From assembly GCA_017304475.1 (NCBI GenBank), contig JAFKKV010000030.1, forward strand, positions 1 to 64,000: a stretch of DNA of 64,000 bases, read 5' to 3'. The stretch is from Hyphomicrobiales bacterium (GTDB lineage Bacteria; Pseudomonadota; Alphaproteobacteria; Rhizobiales; Phreatobacteraceae). Under the pieces are notes generated by a model. That model was not told where the DNA came from and ran no database searches. It saw only the letters and a list, made by a program, of their open reading frames with translations. Below, in pieces: positions 26,908 to 34,698 of this stretch (the first letter of the stretch is position 1; every line of letters starts with the position of its first letter). A program made the translations under genes and the position numbers.

Positions 26908-27480
26908 TCAACCCGCCGGCGTTTTCGACGCGTCCGGTGGCCGGTTCTCTTCCTGCGCGGCGAAGACATTATGCGCATAGGCGTCGAGCACGGCTTCCGA
27001 CCGGGCCAGGCGCTGCACGGCCTCCTCGGCGCGCGGTGCCTTGTAGAAGTCGAGCTTCTGGATCTTCTCGATCCAGCTCTTGAATTTCTTGTATTCCTGC
27101 TCGTTCTCCTCGAGCTCGGCATAGGTAAAGTGCGAGACCCGGGTCTCCTCCGCCACTTCGTCCTCGAAGGCGACGCATTTCTCGATGAACTCCTTGTATT
27201 CATCGTCCCGGTCGGCATTGAAGCGAGCGATGATCTTCGCCTCCTGCTTCTGATCGAGACCGACCGTGGTGAGCAGCAAGGCCTCGCCATCGGCCTCGGC
27301 GATCTCGTTTTCCAGCACTTTCAGACGGCGCAGATGGTCGTCGGTCTTGGGCAGCAGGCAGACGCCGCCCTGCAGGTAGACCGCGCCCATGCCCTTCAGC
27401 TTGCGCCAGACCGATACCCGCTTGCGGGCCGGTTCGGGCGGGATCTTGTAGGTCAGCAGGAGCCATTCATGGATGTTCAT
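26908..27480 (-). CDS. chrB: ChrB-like chromate resistance regulator (N-terminal domain protein)
   Basis: 190 residues resembling the N-terminal domain of ChrB: start WLLLTYKIPPEPARKRVSVWRKL, then GAVYLQGGVCLLP, then a helical region rich in Glu and Lys. In ChrB the domain is linked to chromate-responsive control of chrA. The full-length ChrB C-terminal domain and a chrA transporter gene are both absent from the window, so this is a stand-alone version. It diverges from the COG4280-like gene, and the 156-base gap has an inverted repeat near its own start. Confidence 0.8.
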   Translation of the reverse strand: MNIHEWLLLTYKIPPEPARKRVSVWRKLKGMGAVYLQGGVCLLPKTDDHLRRLKVLENEIAEADGEALLLTTVGLDQKQEAKIIARFNADRDDEYKEFIEKCVAFEDEVAEETRVSHFTYAELEENEQEYKKFKSWIEKIQKLDFYKAPRAEEAVQRLARSEAVLDAYAHNVFAAQEENRPPDASKTPAG

Positions 27481-27513
27481 CGTACATCTCGACAGTTACG
27501 GCCGTTACATATA

Positions 27514-27535
27514 GGATGCGCGGATCGTCGCATCC
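27514..27535. promoter_or_regulatory. Inverted repeat upstream of chrB-like gene
   Basis: GGATGCG and CGCATCC are separated by eight bases, 34 bases upstream of the ChrB start and 102 before the divergent gene. Candidate operator; no binding protein is assigned. Confidence 0.4.
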
Positions 27536-27636
27536 AATCTGCGGCCAGCGTGACAGCTCTCGCTCCAGATTGCCAGCATGGCAACGCCGCGGGGCATGCC
27601 TGATGATCGCAAGCATCGCGTGAGTGGAGATTTCTC

Positions 27637-28386
27637 ATGATTGCCTGGGCCACCGCCGCACCCGCTGTTTCCGCGGCCTTTCTCGGTTCCATGGTGGAGG
27701 TCGTCGAGGCCTTCACCATCGTGCTCGCCGTCGGCACCGTCAGCGGCTGGCGGCCGGCGCTGATCGGCACCGGCGTGGGGCTCGCCTTTCTGGCCGTGCT
27801 GGTGGTGGTGCTCGGACCGCTGCTCGATCAGGTTCCCCTGCATGCATTGCAGCTGGTCATCGGCATCCTGCTTCTGCTGTTCGGCCTGCGCTGGCTGCGC
27901 AAGGCGATCCTGCGTTCGGCCGGCATCATCGCGCTGCACGACGAAACGGCGGCCTTCGCCAAGGAGACGGCTACGCTCCGCGGCTCGGCCGGAAGCGGTC
28001 GCGAGCACCTCGATTGGATCGCCGGCATCACGGCCTTCAAGGCGGTGGTGCTGGAGGGGATCGAAGTGGTGTTCATCGTCGTGGCGGTCGGTGCCGGCCG
28101 CGGCTTGCTCTGGCCGGCGAGCCTGGGGGCGCTGGCCGCCTGCGCCCTGGTGCTGGCGATCGGCGTCATCGTGCACAAGCCGCTTGCCCGCGTGCCGGAA
28201 AACACCCTCAAATTCGGCGTTGGCGTCATGCTCGCCGCCTTCGGCGTCTATTGGACCGGCGAAGGGCTGGGGGTCTCCTGGCCCGGGCACGATCTCGCCA
28301 TTCTCGGCTTCGCCCTCGTGTTCCTTGCCGTCGGCCTCGGCACCGTGCGGCTCGCCCGCCGGCCCGACCTGGAGCTTGCCCGATGA
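27637..28386 (+). CDS. COG4280-like polytopic membrane protein
   Basis: 249 residues with about six or seven membrane segments in two similar halves. Each half contains an acidic membrane motif: SMVEVVEAFTIVLAVG near residue 20 and VLEGIEVVFIVVAVG near 145. Paired glutamate motifs recall metal-ion carriers such as FTR1 and UPF0016, so a cation or proton-coupled role is possible, but the substrate is unknown. The ATG has a GTGGAGA site. The stop overlaps the next start. Confidence 0.65.
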   Translation: MIAWATAAPAVSAAFLGSMVEVVEAFTIVLAVGTVSGWRPALIGTGVGLAFLAVLVVVLGPLLDQVPLHALQLVIGILLLLFGLRWLRKAILRSAGIIALHDETAAFAKETATLRGSAGSGREHLDWIAGITAFKAVVLEGIEVVFIVVAVGAGRGLLWPASLGALAACALVLAIGVIVHKPLARVPENTLKFGVGVMLAAFGVYWTGEGLGVSWPGHDLAILGFALVFLAVGLGTVRLARRPDLELAR

Positions 28387-28592
28387 ACCTGCTGTCCCTC
28401 ATCGTCAGAGAATTCGTCGGCATGTTCATCGACGACGAATTCCTGGCCATCGCCGTCCTGATGGTCGTGGCGGTCGCCGCGGCGCTCGCCTTCTGGCTGG
28501 CGGCCCTGCCGCTCGTCGTCGGTGGCGTGCTGCTCGCCGGCTCGGTCGCCGTGCTGATGTCGAGCGCGCTCAAGGCGAGCGGCAAGTCTTGA
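28383..28592 (+). CDS. Small two-helix membrane protein
   Basis: 69 residues, starting inside the stop of the preceding gene (ATGA). A short amphipathic N-terminus with acidic residues (FIDDEFL) is followed by two hydrophobic segments. No family is recognised. Translational coupling suggests it is a subunit or accessory of the COG4280-like protein. Confidence 0.65.
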   Translation: MNLLSLIVREFVGMFIDDEFLAIAVLMVVAVAAALAFWLAALPLVVGGVLLAGSVAVLMSSALKASGKS

Positions 28593-28665
28593 AAATGGCG
28601 CGGGGGTCCAAAGCTCGCAGCGGAGTCTCGGCGGCTGGGCCTTCCAGCGCACCGAGGATCGCATC

Positions 28666-29283
28666 ATGAGAGGCTTTCGAACCTGGCCGCTCTGGCGATC
28701 TGTTCTGGTGCTTGCTGTTTCGGTCCTCGGGCTTGCGGCCGCGGGCGCCGGTGGCTGGGCCGGCTATCTCCGCCTCACCGGCAATATCCACGAGGTCGAG
28801 GCTGGCCGTGCCTACCGCTCCGGCCAGTTGTCGCCGTTGCAACTGGCAGCGCTCCTGCACGACAAGCAGATCCGGACCGTCATCAATCTGCGCGGCGAGA
28901 ATGCCGGGCGTCCGTGGTACGATGGCGAAGTGGCCGTGACCCAGGCGGCCGGCGCCCGGCATGTCAGCCTGCCCATGTCGGCCAATGTCGAGCCGAACGA
29001 GACGCTGCTCGCCGCGCTGATCGAGGTCCTGGGCTCGGCGGAACGACCCTTGCTCATCCATTGCGAGGCTGGCGCTGACCGGTCGGGTCTGGCTTCGGCG
29101 CTCTACAGCTTGCTGAACATGCGCCGGCCTGCGGCGGAGGCGGATGAGCAGCTGTCGTTCCGCTATGGCCATTTCCCGTGGCTCACCAGCCGCACGGGCG
29201 CCATGGACCGGACCTTCTGGCGGGTGGCAAGCCAAGTTGCGCAACGGCCGGCCTCATCAGGCACGGCGCGTGAGCCGAAATGA
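28666..29283 (+). CDS. Membrane-anchored dual-specificity/tyrosine phosphatase
   Basis: 205 residues. One N-terminal membrane segment (residues 12-33) is followed by a cysteine phosphatase domain with the P-loop HCEAGADRSG (Cys 133) and an upstream general-acid loop around LPMSANVEP. The domain resembles the small DSP/Siw14-like phosphatases. The location is probably periplasmic or membrane-surface. It lies between the membrane-protein pair and the fluoride genes; a link to ion stress is only positional. Confidence 0.8.
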   Translation: MRGFRTWPLWRSVLVLAVSVLGLAAAGAGGWAGYLRLTGNIHEVEAGRAYRSGQLSPLQLAALLHDKQIRTVINLRGENAGRPWYDGEVAVTQAAGARHVSLPMSANVEPNETLLAALIEVLGSAERPLLIHCEAGADRSGLASALYSLLNMRRPAAEADEQLSFRYGHFPWLTSRTGAMDRTFWRVASQVAQRPASSGTAREPK

Positions 29284-29415
29284 AGCCATTGCCGCGACGG
29301 CCTTGCGGAACCGGCCGAACGCGGCAGACTGGCATGCCGAGAAGCGTGCTTCGGCCGGGCGCCCCTTCGCCCGCCAAGCGGCGCTTGCGTATCGTGTTTG
29401 CGCGCGGAGGTTCTC

Positions 29416-29796
29416 ATGCAGATCCCTGAAATGGCCGCGCTGCTGCGGATCTTCATCGGCGAAGACGACCGGGACGATGGCCGGCCGCTCTATGAATCGA
29501 TCGTGCTGCGGGCTCGCGAAGCGCATCTGGCCGGTGCCACCGTGCTGCGTGGCCCCCTCGGCTTCGGTCGCTCCAGCGTGCTCCACACCGCCAAGATCCT
29601 GCGCCTGTCGCAGGACCTGCCGATCGTGGTCGAGATCGTCGATACCGAAGCGAAGATCCAGGCCTTCCTGCCGATTCTGCGAAAGCTCACACAGAGCTGC
29701 CTGATCACGCTCGAAAAGGTCACTGTGATCCGTTATGGCGAAGATGATTCAGGCCTTTCTCCCGCTTCGCCCGACGAGGGCGAGGCGGGGCGCTGA
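29416..29796 (+). CDS. DUF190 family protein
   Basis: 126 residues from ATG 29416 with GGAGG upstream. DUF190 features: LRIFIGEDDRDDGRPLYESIV, AGATVLRGPLGFG and LPIVVEIVDTEAKI. Its fold resembles PII-like regulators. DUF190 genes commonly neighbour crcB, and here they are 36 bases apart. It probably modulates or senses something connected with fluoride export, but no mechanism is known. Confidence 0.85.
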   Translation: MQIPEMAALLRIFIGEDDRDDGRPLYESIVLRAREAHLAGATVLRGPLGFGRSSVLHTAKILRLSQDLPIVVEIVDTEAKIQAFLPILRKLTQSCLITLEKVTVIRYGEDDSGLSPASPDEGEAGR

Positions 29797-29832
29797 CGGC
29801 CCCTTCGCAAGCTTTCCGGGATCCCTGCCACC

Positions 29833-30225
29833 ATGAGCGTCGCCGCCTGTTTCCTGGTTCTGGTCGGCGGCTTCCTCGGCGGCGTATCGCGTTTTGCTTT
29901 GTCCGGCATTGTCGGACGGCGTGTCGGCGAGACCTTTCCCTGGGGCACGCTGGCCGTCAACGTTTCCGGCGCCTTCCTGATCGGCGTGACGGCAGGTCTC
30001 GCGCGCTTCCATGGTGGGGTCTTTGCCGGCGACCTGTTCCGCGATTTCGTGGTTGTCGGTGTGCTCGGCGGCTATACCACCGTCTCGTCCTTCTGCCTGC
30101 AGACGCTCAACCTGGCGCTTGCCGGCGAGCGCCGGCATGCGGTCTTCAACATCGCCCTCTCGGCGGGCCTCTGCGTGGCGGCGGTCGCCGTCGGATTCTG
30201 GACGGTCAGGCAATGGCTTTTTTGA
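29833..30225 (+). CDS. crcB: CrcB/Fluc fluoride channel subunit 1
   Basis: 130 residues with four membrane segments. Fluc motifs: GGVSRFALS near residue 17, [14 protein letters not shown] near 40 with the pore Asn, and GGYTTVSSF near 78, a slight variant of the usual GGxTTFSTF. Fluc proteins form dual-topology dimers that let fluoride leave the cell. A second crcB follows 31 bases later, so a heterodimer is likely. Confidence 0.9.
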   Translation: MSVAACFLVLVGGFLGGVSRFALSGIVGRRVGETFPWGTLAVNVSGAFLIGVTAGLARFHGGVFAGDLFRDFVVVGVLGGYTTVSSFCLQTLNLALAGERRHAVFNIALSAGLCVAAVAVGFWTVRQWLF

Positions 30226-30256
30226 TCCCGCCGCGGGCCAAGAGGAGATGCCGGCC

Positions 30257-30643
30257 GTGACGGTCTATTGGGCAGTTGGCCTTGGTGCGGCCATCGGATC
30301 GCTGCTGCGGTTCCTGTCGGGCGTGCTGATCGTCTCGATGCTGGGTCTCAGCGCGCTGCTGACGACGGCCTTCGTCAATGTCGTCGGCTCCTTCGTGATC
30401 ATGTTCTTCGCCACCCTGACCGGGCCGGACGGCCGGTTGCTTGTCAGCGCGGCCGGACGCCAATTCGTCATGGCGGGCCTCTGCGGCGGCTTCACCACCT
30501 TCTCGGCGATGAGCCTCGATGCCTTCATCCTGCTGCTCGAAGGCGACCTGGCGCTCGCCGCGATCTATCTGGTGACCGTGGTCGGCCTGTCGCTCGCCGC
30601 CGCCTGGGTCGGCTACGCATTGGCGGCACGGATCAACCGGTAG
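30257..30643 (+). CDS. crcB: CrcB/Fluc fluoride channel subunit 2
   Basis: 128 residues from GTG 30257. An in-frame ATG at 30248 overlaps the AGGAG site, so GTG at proper spacing is more likely. Four membrane segments and Fluc motifs: GSLLRFLSG near residue 14, [14 protein letters not shown] near 37 and [13 protein letters not shown] near 76. It differs clearly from the first subunit. Opposite-topology heterodimers are known for tandem crcB pairs. Confidence 0.88.
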   Translation: MTVYWAVGLGAAIGSLLRFLSGVLIVSMLGLSALLTTAFVNVVGSFVIMFFATLTGPDGRLLVSAAGRQFVMAGLCGGFTTFSAMSLDAFILLLEGDLALAAIYLVTVVGLSLAAAWVGYALAARINR

Positions 30644-30750
30644 CGCCGGCGAATGGGCAGCCTGGAGCCCGCCCAATATGCCGGGGCGTGAAGCCGGACA
30701 CCCATGGTCGCGTGTGGCCGAAGCCGCCTCGAAGGACGGCCGACCTGGGT

Positions 30751-31188
30751 TCACGGTGCAGGAGTTCGGGTCATCTGGTCTCGCGGGTCGAGCATGTCGA
30801 GCACGGGGCAAGGTGGCGAGGGCTCGCCGCTGCACTGCGCGATCGTCCCGGCCAGGATGCCTTCCAGTCTCGCCAGGTCGGCAAGTTTGGCGCGAACCTT
30901 GGCGAGATGGGCGCCGGCGATCGTCCTGACCTCGGCGCATGACCGGTGGCTGGGGTCGCGCAGCGCCAGCAGCGCGCGCACGTCGTCGATGCCGAAGCCG
31001 AGGTCCCGAGCGTGCCGGATGAAGGCGAGCAGCCGGACATGCTCGCCATCATAGGCGCGGTGCCCGCCCCCGGTGCGCGCGGGCGGGGGCATCAGGCCGA
31101 TGCGCTCGTAATAGCGCACGGTTTCAAGATTGACCCCGGCCGCCTTGGCGATCTGCCCAATGGTAATGCCGCGCATCCCTGTGATCAT
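30751..31188 (-). CDS. MerR family regulator, mercury-type
   Basis: 145 residues. The winged helix (ITIGQIAKAAGVNLETVRYYERIGL, GGHRAYDGEHVRLL) is followed by a dimerisation helix and three cysteines at 84, 119 and 127. In MerR of Tn501 the mercury ligands are Cys 82, 117 and 126, so two of the spacings are nearly conserved (35, then 8 instead of 9). Mercury or a similar thiophilic metal is the expected inducer. No merT, merP or merA is present. A MerR-type operator sits just upstream on the other strand. Confidence 0.87.
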   Translation of the reverse strand: MITGMRGITIGQIAKAAGVNLETVRYYERIGLMPPPARTGGGHRAYDGEHVRLLAFIRHARDLGFGIDDVRALLALRDPSHRSCAEVRTIAGAHLAKVRAKLADLARLEGILAGTIAQCSGEPSPPCPVLDMLDPRDQMTRTPAP

Positions 31189-31195
31189 TGTCCTC

Positions 31196-31226
31196 TTGAA
31201 CCCGTAGTGGCTATGGGATGCAGGAT
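31196..31226 (+). promoter_or_regulatory. MerR-type promoter/operator
   Basis: TTGAAC (31196-31201), a 19-base spacer, then CAGGAT (31221-31226). The spacer contains the dyad CCCGTAG-TGG-CTATGGG (31201-31217), one mismatch from perfect. Long 19-base spacing with a central dyad is the hallmark of MerR-controlled promoters; it fires toward the GDCCVFCS gene. Confidence 0.7.
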
Positions 31227-31253
31227 GCCATGGAAGGACAGGGAGAACCAGGC

Positions 31254-31379
31254 ATGAGCCTTGGCGACATCACCGAGACGGCCGGGCAGGGGAGCCTCGC
31301 ATTCGCAACGGCATGCGCCACGCTAGCACTGCGCTGGGGGCCATGTTCCGAGACAATCGTCCTCCGGACAGTCAGGTGA
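31254..31379 (+). CDS. Short ORF, 41 residues, coupled to GDCCVFCS gene
   Basis: A 41-residue frame with GGGAGA seven to eight bases before the ATG, starting 28 bases after the MerR-type promoter. It has two cysteines and a mildly hydrophobic middle; no family is recognised. Its stop codon shares a base with the ATG at 31379 (TGATG), so it probably serves as a coupled leader or small metal-binding peptide. Confidence 0.45.
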   Translation: MSLGDITETAGQGSLAFATACATLALRWGPCSETIVLRTVR

Positions 31380-31615
31380 TGCCGATGCAGCTGGAATCCA
31401 CCATCACCTGCCCGCACTGCGGCCATCAGGCGACGGAAACGATGCCGACCGATGCTTGCCAGTTCTTCTACAGGTGCGAGGGCTGCGGCGTTCTGATCAA
31501 ACCGAGGCCGGGTGACTGTTGTGTGTTCTGTTCCTATGGCGATCATCCATGCCCACCGGTTCAGGACGCTCGGTCGGCGGATGCGGACAGCTCTGTTTGC
31601 TGCTCCCGTCTCTAG
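31379..31615 (+). CDS. GDCCVFCS-type cysteine-rich metal-associated protein
   Basis: 78 residues. An N-terminal zinc-ribbon-like CPHCGHQ, then FYRCEGCGVLIKP, then the GDCCVFCSYGDHPCPP block found in small proteins near mer and other heavy-metal genes; two further Cys close the chain. It probably binds or senses a thiophilic metal in the cytoplasm. It lies downstream of the MerR-type promoter and is coupled to the short ORF. Start 31379 versus 31385 is not resolved. Confidence 0.75.
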   Translation: MPMQLESTITCPHCGHQATETMPTDACQFFYRCEGCGVLIKPRPGDCCVFCSYGDHPCPPVQDARSADADSSVCCSRL

Positions 31616-31916
31616 GGTGGTCGCCGGCCAGATCATCGCGGCGCATTGGCGTCCGCCGCCTGGTGGCCGTGGACGACCAGGAAAGGTCCGGCTTGGCCGA
31701 GCCTGGGTTTCGCCGCCGATGGTTCCCCAAATCGTCCTTTCATCGCTTGCCTGAGCTCGCCTGCCGCTGAGGCGGAGCACAATCGCCCGGGGCTGACACG
31801 CGGGGTGCGCCAACAGGGATGAACCGCCGGACTGCCGAGAGCGTATGCTTTGGCCTGGCTCGTCCCCGAGCGGGCCGAGTTGAGAAGCTCGCTTTCTCAC
31901 ACCCGGGAGACAACCG
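31616..31916. other. Intergenic region, no gene recognised
   Basis: 301 bases between the GDCCVFCS gene and the next small gene. Several frames are open, but none has a good ribosome site or recognisable protein, and no mer transporter remnant was found. Confidence 0.45.
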
Positions 31917-32228
31917 ATGCTGATTGCAAGGTGGCAGATCGACGCCAGATTTGGACACAAGCAGACCGTTATCGACCTGCTTCATCGCTGGGTCCGCGAA
32001 ATCGGCGCGACGGCCGGCACCGATAAGATGGATATCAAAATCCTGACCGGTTCGATCGGTGCACGCGAGGCAACGGTCGAGGTCAACCACAGCGTGGAGA
32101 GCCTCGCTCAGCTCGAGGCCTTCTTTGGCGAGATCGGCAAGAACGACGCCCACAAGCAATGGGGCAAGGACCTCGAACCCTACGTGGTCTCCGGGTCTTC
32201 GCACTGGACGATCTACCGGGTCGTCTGA
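31917..32228 (+). CDS. Small conserved hypothetical protein (dimeric ferredoxin-like fold suspected)
   Basis: 103 residues with a GGGAG site nine bases from the ATG. It begins with a strand (MLIARWQIDARFGHK), a helix with TVIDLLHRWVREIG, and ends in SSHWTIYRVV. The pattern resembles Dabb/antibiotic-monooxygenase-like alpha-beta barrels, but I do not recognise a named family. It sits alone among metal-resistance genes. Confidence 0.55.
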   Translation: MLIARWQIDARFGHKQTVIDLLHRWVREIGATAGTDKMDIKILTGSIGAREATVEVNHSVESLAQLEAFFGEIGKNDAHKQWGKDLEPYVVSGSSHWTIYRVV

Positions 32229-32419
32229 TCGAAGAGCGGCGGCCACGGGTGACGCGGCACATCGCGAAGCGTCTCTGCGGCGGCCCGTCGGGATGCGGCG
32301 AATGTCGAGAGCGGTGATGAGGCCGGGCTCTCCTACGCCGGCCTGCGAGGTTGCCATATCCACGCAGTCGTGATGACGCCCGCCTTCCATCCAAGGCGGC
32401 GGCGTGAGAGATTTCGCGC

Positions 32420-32776
32420 GTGGTTAGCCTTCGCATCTTTCGCCAATTGCTGGCTGTTCTTGTCGCCGCAGGACTTGCTCTCGCGCCGATGGGCACGCCT
32501 GTGGCTGTGGCCGCGATGCAGGCTGATCCCATGGCCGGCATGGCGGCCGACATGCCGTGCTGTCCGCCGTCGCCTCTTTCCAACGACTGCCAGAAGTGCC
32601 CGCTGATCGGCCTCTGTCTCGCCAAGACCTTTCAGGGCATGCCGACCGAGGCGGCCATCTCGCATCCGGGATGGAGCCTTTCGCGGAACGGGGCGCCGAT
32701 CAATGACGGCCGCCCGGACGACCGCGGCTATCCACCGCCGCCACGACCGCCCCGAAGCCTGAGCCTGCCGGCGTAA
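32420..32776 (+). CDS. Small exported Cys-rich protein of the copper operon
   Basis: 118 residues from GTG 32420. A signal peptide (LLAVLVAAGLALAPMG) is followed by MPCCPPSPLSNDCQKCP and a further Cys in LIGLCLAK, then a Pro-rich tail. Cysteine- and methionine-containing exported proteins of this type commonly precede CusBA operons in Rhizobiales. A periplasmic copper-binding role is inferred. It is 90 bases before the FixH gene. Confidence 0.65.
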   Translation: MVSLRIFRQLLAVLVAAGLALAPMGTPVAVAAMQADPMAGMAADMPCCPPSPLSNDCQKCPLIGLCLAKTFQGMPTEAAISHPGWSLSRNGAPINDGRPDDRGYPPPPRPPRSLSLPA

Positions 32777-32866
32777 CGCGCCGGTCCCTGCCGTGCGGCT
32801 CGCGTCGCGCGGCGATGGTTCGTGCCGTCTCCGACGGCCGCTCAGGCTTTTTCAGGATATGTCACC

Positions 32867-33274
32867 GTGAACACGTTCAAACCCACGCGCGCCCTTGCGG
32901 CGGCGCTCATCGGCCTTGCCATGATCGGCTCGGCCAGACCGGCCCTCGCCGATGTCAAGGACTACGAATTCCAGCTCGTCGAAACGACAATGCGAACCGG
33001 GCCGAATACGGTCATCGCGGTCCGATTGATCAACAAGGCGACCGGCCGTCCCGTCCCGGATGCGGTAATCTTCGCGACCCGCCTCGATATGACGCCCGAT
33101 GGCATGCAGGAGATGGCGACCCCGGTGACGCCGGTGCCCGGTGGGGAGCCGGGAACCTATCGATTCAGGGCCAATGTCGGCATGGCTGGCGAGTGGCTGC
33201 TGTCGCTCGGCGCCAAGGTCCAGGGCGAGACCGGCACCGTCGAGAGCCGGCTGATCATTCGAGCCCGGCGATGA
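32867..33274 (+). CDS. FixH-family (YtkA-like) protein
   Basis: 135 residues from GTG 32867. A signal peptide ends near ARPALADVKDY. The mature part is a beta-sandwich domain with IAVRLINKATGRPVPDAVI and a closing GTVESRLII, as in the FixH/YtkA family found beside copper efflux genes. It may act as a periplasmic copper carrier or chaperone. The stop overlaps the CusB start (ATGA). Confidence 0.75.
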   Translation: MNTFKPTRALAAALIGLAMIGSARPALADVKDYEFQLVETTMRTGPNTVIAVRLINKATGRPVPDAVIFATRLDMTPDGMQEMATPVTPVPGGEPGTYRFRANVGMAGEWLLSLGAKVQGETGTVESRLIIRARR

Positions 33275-34698
33275 GCCGCCGCCTCTGGGCCGTTGCCGCC
33301 TTCGCCGCCTTCGGGGTGGCGGGGGCCGGCGGGTTCGTGGCCCGCCTGCCGGAGCCGCGGCTGGCGCGAACCCTCATCAGCGTGATCAGGCCCGCGCTGG
33401 CACAGTCCGACAGGGCCGTGATCTATTATCAGGATCCCGACGGTCGGCCGTTTTATTCGCTGTCACCGAAGAAGACGGCGGACGGTCGAGATTTCAGGGC
33501 CGTGCGCGCGGGGCAGGATCTCAGTTTCGAACCGGTGGGCGGGATACCCGCAGCCGCGCCCATGCCGCCATCCGGGGGGGCGAGCAGACGGGTCCTCTAC
33601 TACCGCAATCCCATGGGTCTGCCCGACACTTCGCCGGCGCCGAAGAAGGATTCGATGGGGATGGACTACGTCCCCGTCTACGAGGGCGATGACGGGGACG
33701 GCGGGGCGATCAGGCTCACGCCGGGACGAATCCAGCGCACCGGCGTCAGGACCGAACCGGTGGGGCTGCGGGTCGTCCGGACGGTCATCCGCGCGCCGGG
33801 AGCAATCCAGCTCGATGAACGCCGGATCGCCGTGATCTCGTTGCGTGCGGAGGGATGGATCCAGAAGGTCGCGGATGTGACGACCGGCACCCGGGTGCGC
33901 AAGGGCCAGCCGCTGATCGAGGTCTACAGCCCGGCGATCTCGGCCGCGGCGGCGGACTATGCCGCCCAGATGCAGAACCCAAGCGAGCTCCTGCCGACGC
34001 CGAATGCCGGACGCGGTTCGCGCCAGCGATTGATGAATCTCGATGTTCCCGAGCCCGTCATCGCGACGATCGAGCGGACGCGCGCCGCGCCCCTCGTCAT
34101 CGATTGGTCGGCGCCACGCGACGGCATCGTGCTCGAACGCAATGCCGTCGAGGGAACGCGGGTCCAGCCTGGCGATGTCCTGTTCCGGCTGGCCGACGTC
34201 TCGGTCGTCTGGACGCTGATCGATGTCGCCGAGCGCGATTTCGCCAGCCTTGTCGTCGGCCAGCCGGTCGCGGTCCGGACCCGGGCTCATCCTGGACGGG
34301 TTTTCGGGGGTCGGATCGGCGTCATCTATCCGCAGATCAACCGGGAGACCCGCACTGTCCGCGTGCGGATCGAGCTGCCGAACACCGATACCGCCTTGCT
34401 GCCGGAGATGTATGTCGACGCCGAGGTCGATATCGGCAGCCAGCAACCGGTTCCGGCCGTGCCGGAAAGCGCGGTGATCGACAGCGGCAGCCGCCAGGTC
34501 GTCTTCGTCGACAAGGGGGAGGGGAGGTTCGAACCACGTGACGTGAAGCTCGGCGCGCGTGGCGGCGGCTATGTCGAGATCCGCGAGGGCGTCAGGCTCG
34601 ACGAGCCCGTGGTCGTCGCGGCCAATTTTCTCATCGATGCGGAGAGCAATCTCCGGGCAGCCCTCCGAAGCTTCACTGAGGCGGGAGCCCGGCCATGA
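33271..34698 (+). CDS. cusB: CusB-like RND efflux adaptor with two heavy-metal-binding motifs
   Basis: 475 residues, anchored by one N-terminal segment. Two HMBD-type modules are visible: IYYQDPDGRPFYSLSPKK near residue 50, a degenerate copy, and LYYRNPMGLPDTSPAPKKD near 108 with MGMDYVPVY after it. Then comes a standard adaptor fold (barrel-sandwich GWIQKVADVTTGTRVRKGQPL, alpha-hairpin, beta-barrel). The periplasmic adaptor links CusA to an outer-membrane TolC channel and hands over Cu(I)/Ag(I). The stop overlaps the cusA start. Confidence 0.88.
   Translation: MSRRLWAVAAFAAFGVAGAGGFVARLPEPRLARTLISVIRPALAQSDRAVIYYQDPDGRPFYSLSPKKTADGRDFRAVRAGQDLSFEPVGGIPAAAPMPPSGGASRRVLYYRNPMGLPDTSPAPKKDSMGMDYVPVYEGDDGDGGAIRLTPGRIQRTGVRTEPVGLRVVRTVIRAPGAIQLDERRIAVISLRAEGWIQKVADVTTGTRVRKGQPLIEVYSPAISAAAADYAAQMQNPSELLPTPNAGRGSRQRLMNLDVPEPVIATIERTRAAPLVIDWSAPRDGIVLERNAVEGTRVQPGDVLFRLADVSVVWTLIDVAERDFASLVVGQPVAVRTRAHPGRVFGGRIGVIYPQINRETRTVRVRIELPNTDTALLPEMYVDAEVDIGSQQPVPAVPESAVIDSGSRQVVFVDKGEGRFEPRDVKLGARGGGYVEIREGVRLDEPVVVAANFLIDAESNLRAALRSFTEAGARP

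Noticed and set aside
29284-29415. Possible fluoride riboswitch upstream of DUF190-crcB
   Set aside because: I could not find the conserved crcB-motif helices or pseudoknot strands in this gap, nor upstream of 27637.
30751-31615. A full mercury-resistance operon
   Set aside because: Only a MerR regulator and a small Cys-rich protein exist; merA, merT and merP are absent.
31616-31916. Possible merT/merP remnant after the GDCCVFCS gene
   Set aside because: No membrane Cys-Cys or GMTCxxC motif is present in any frame.
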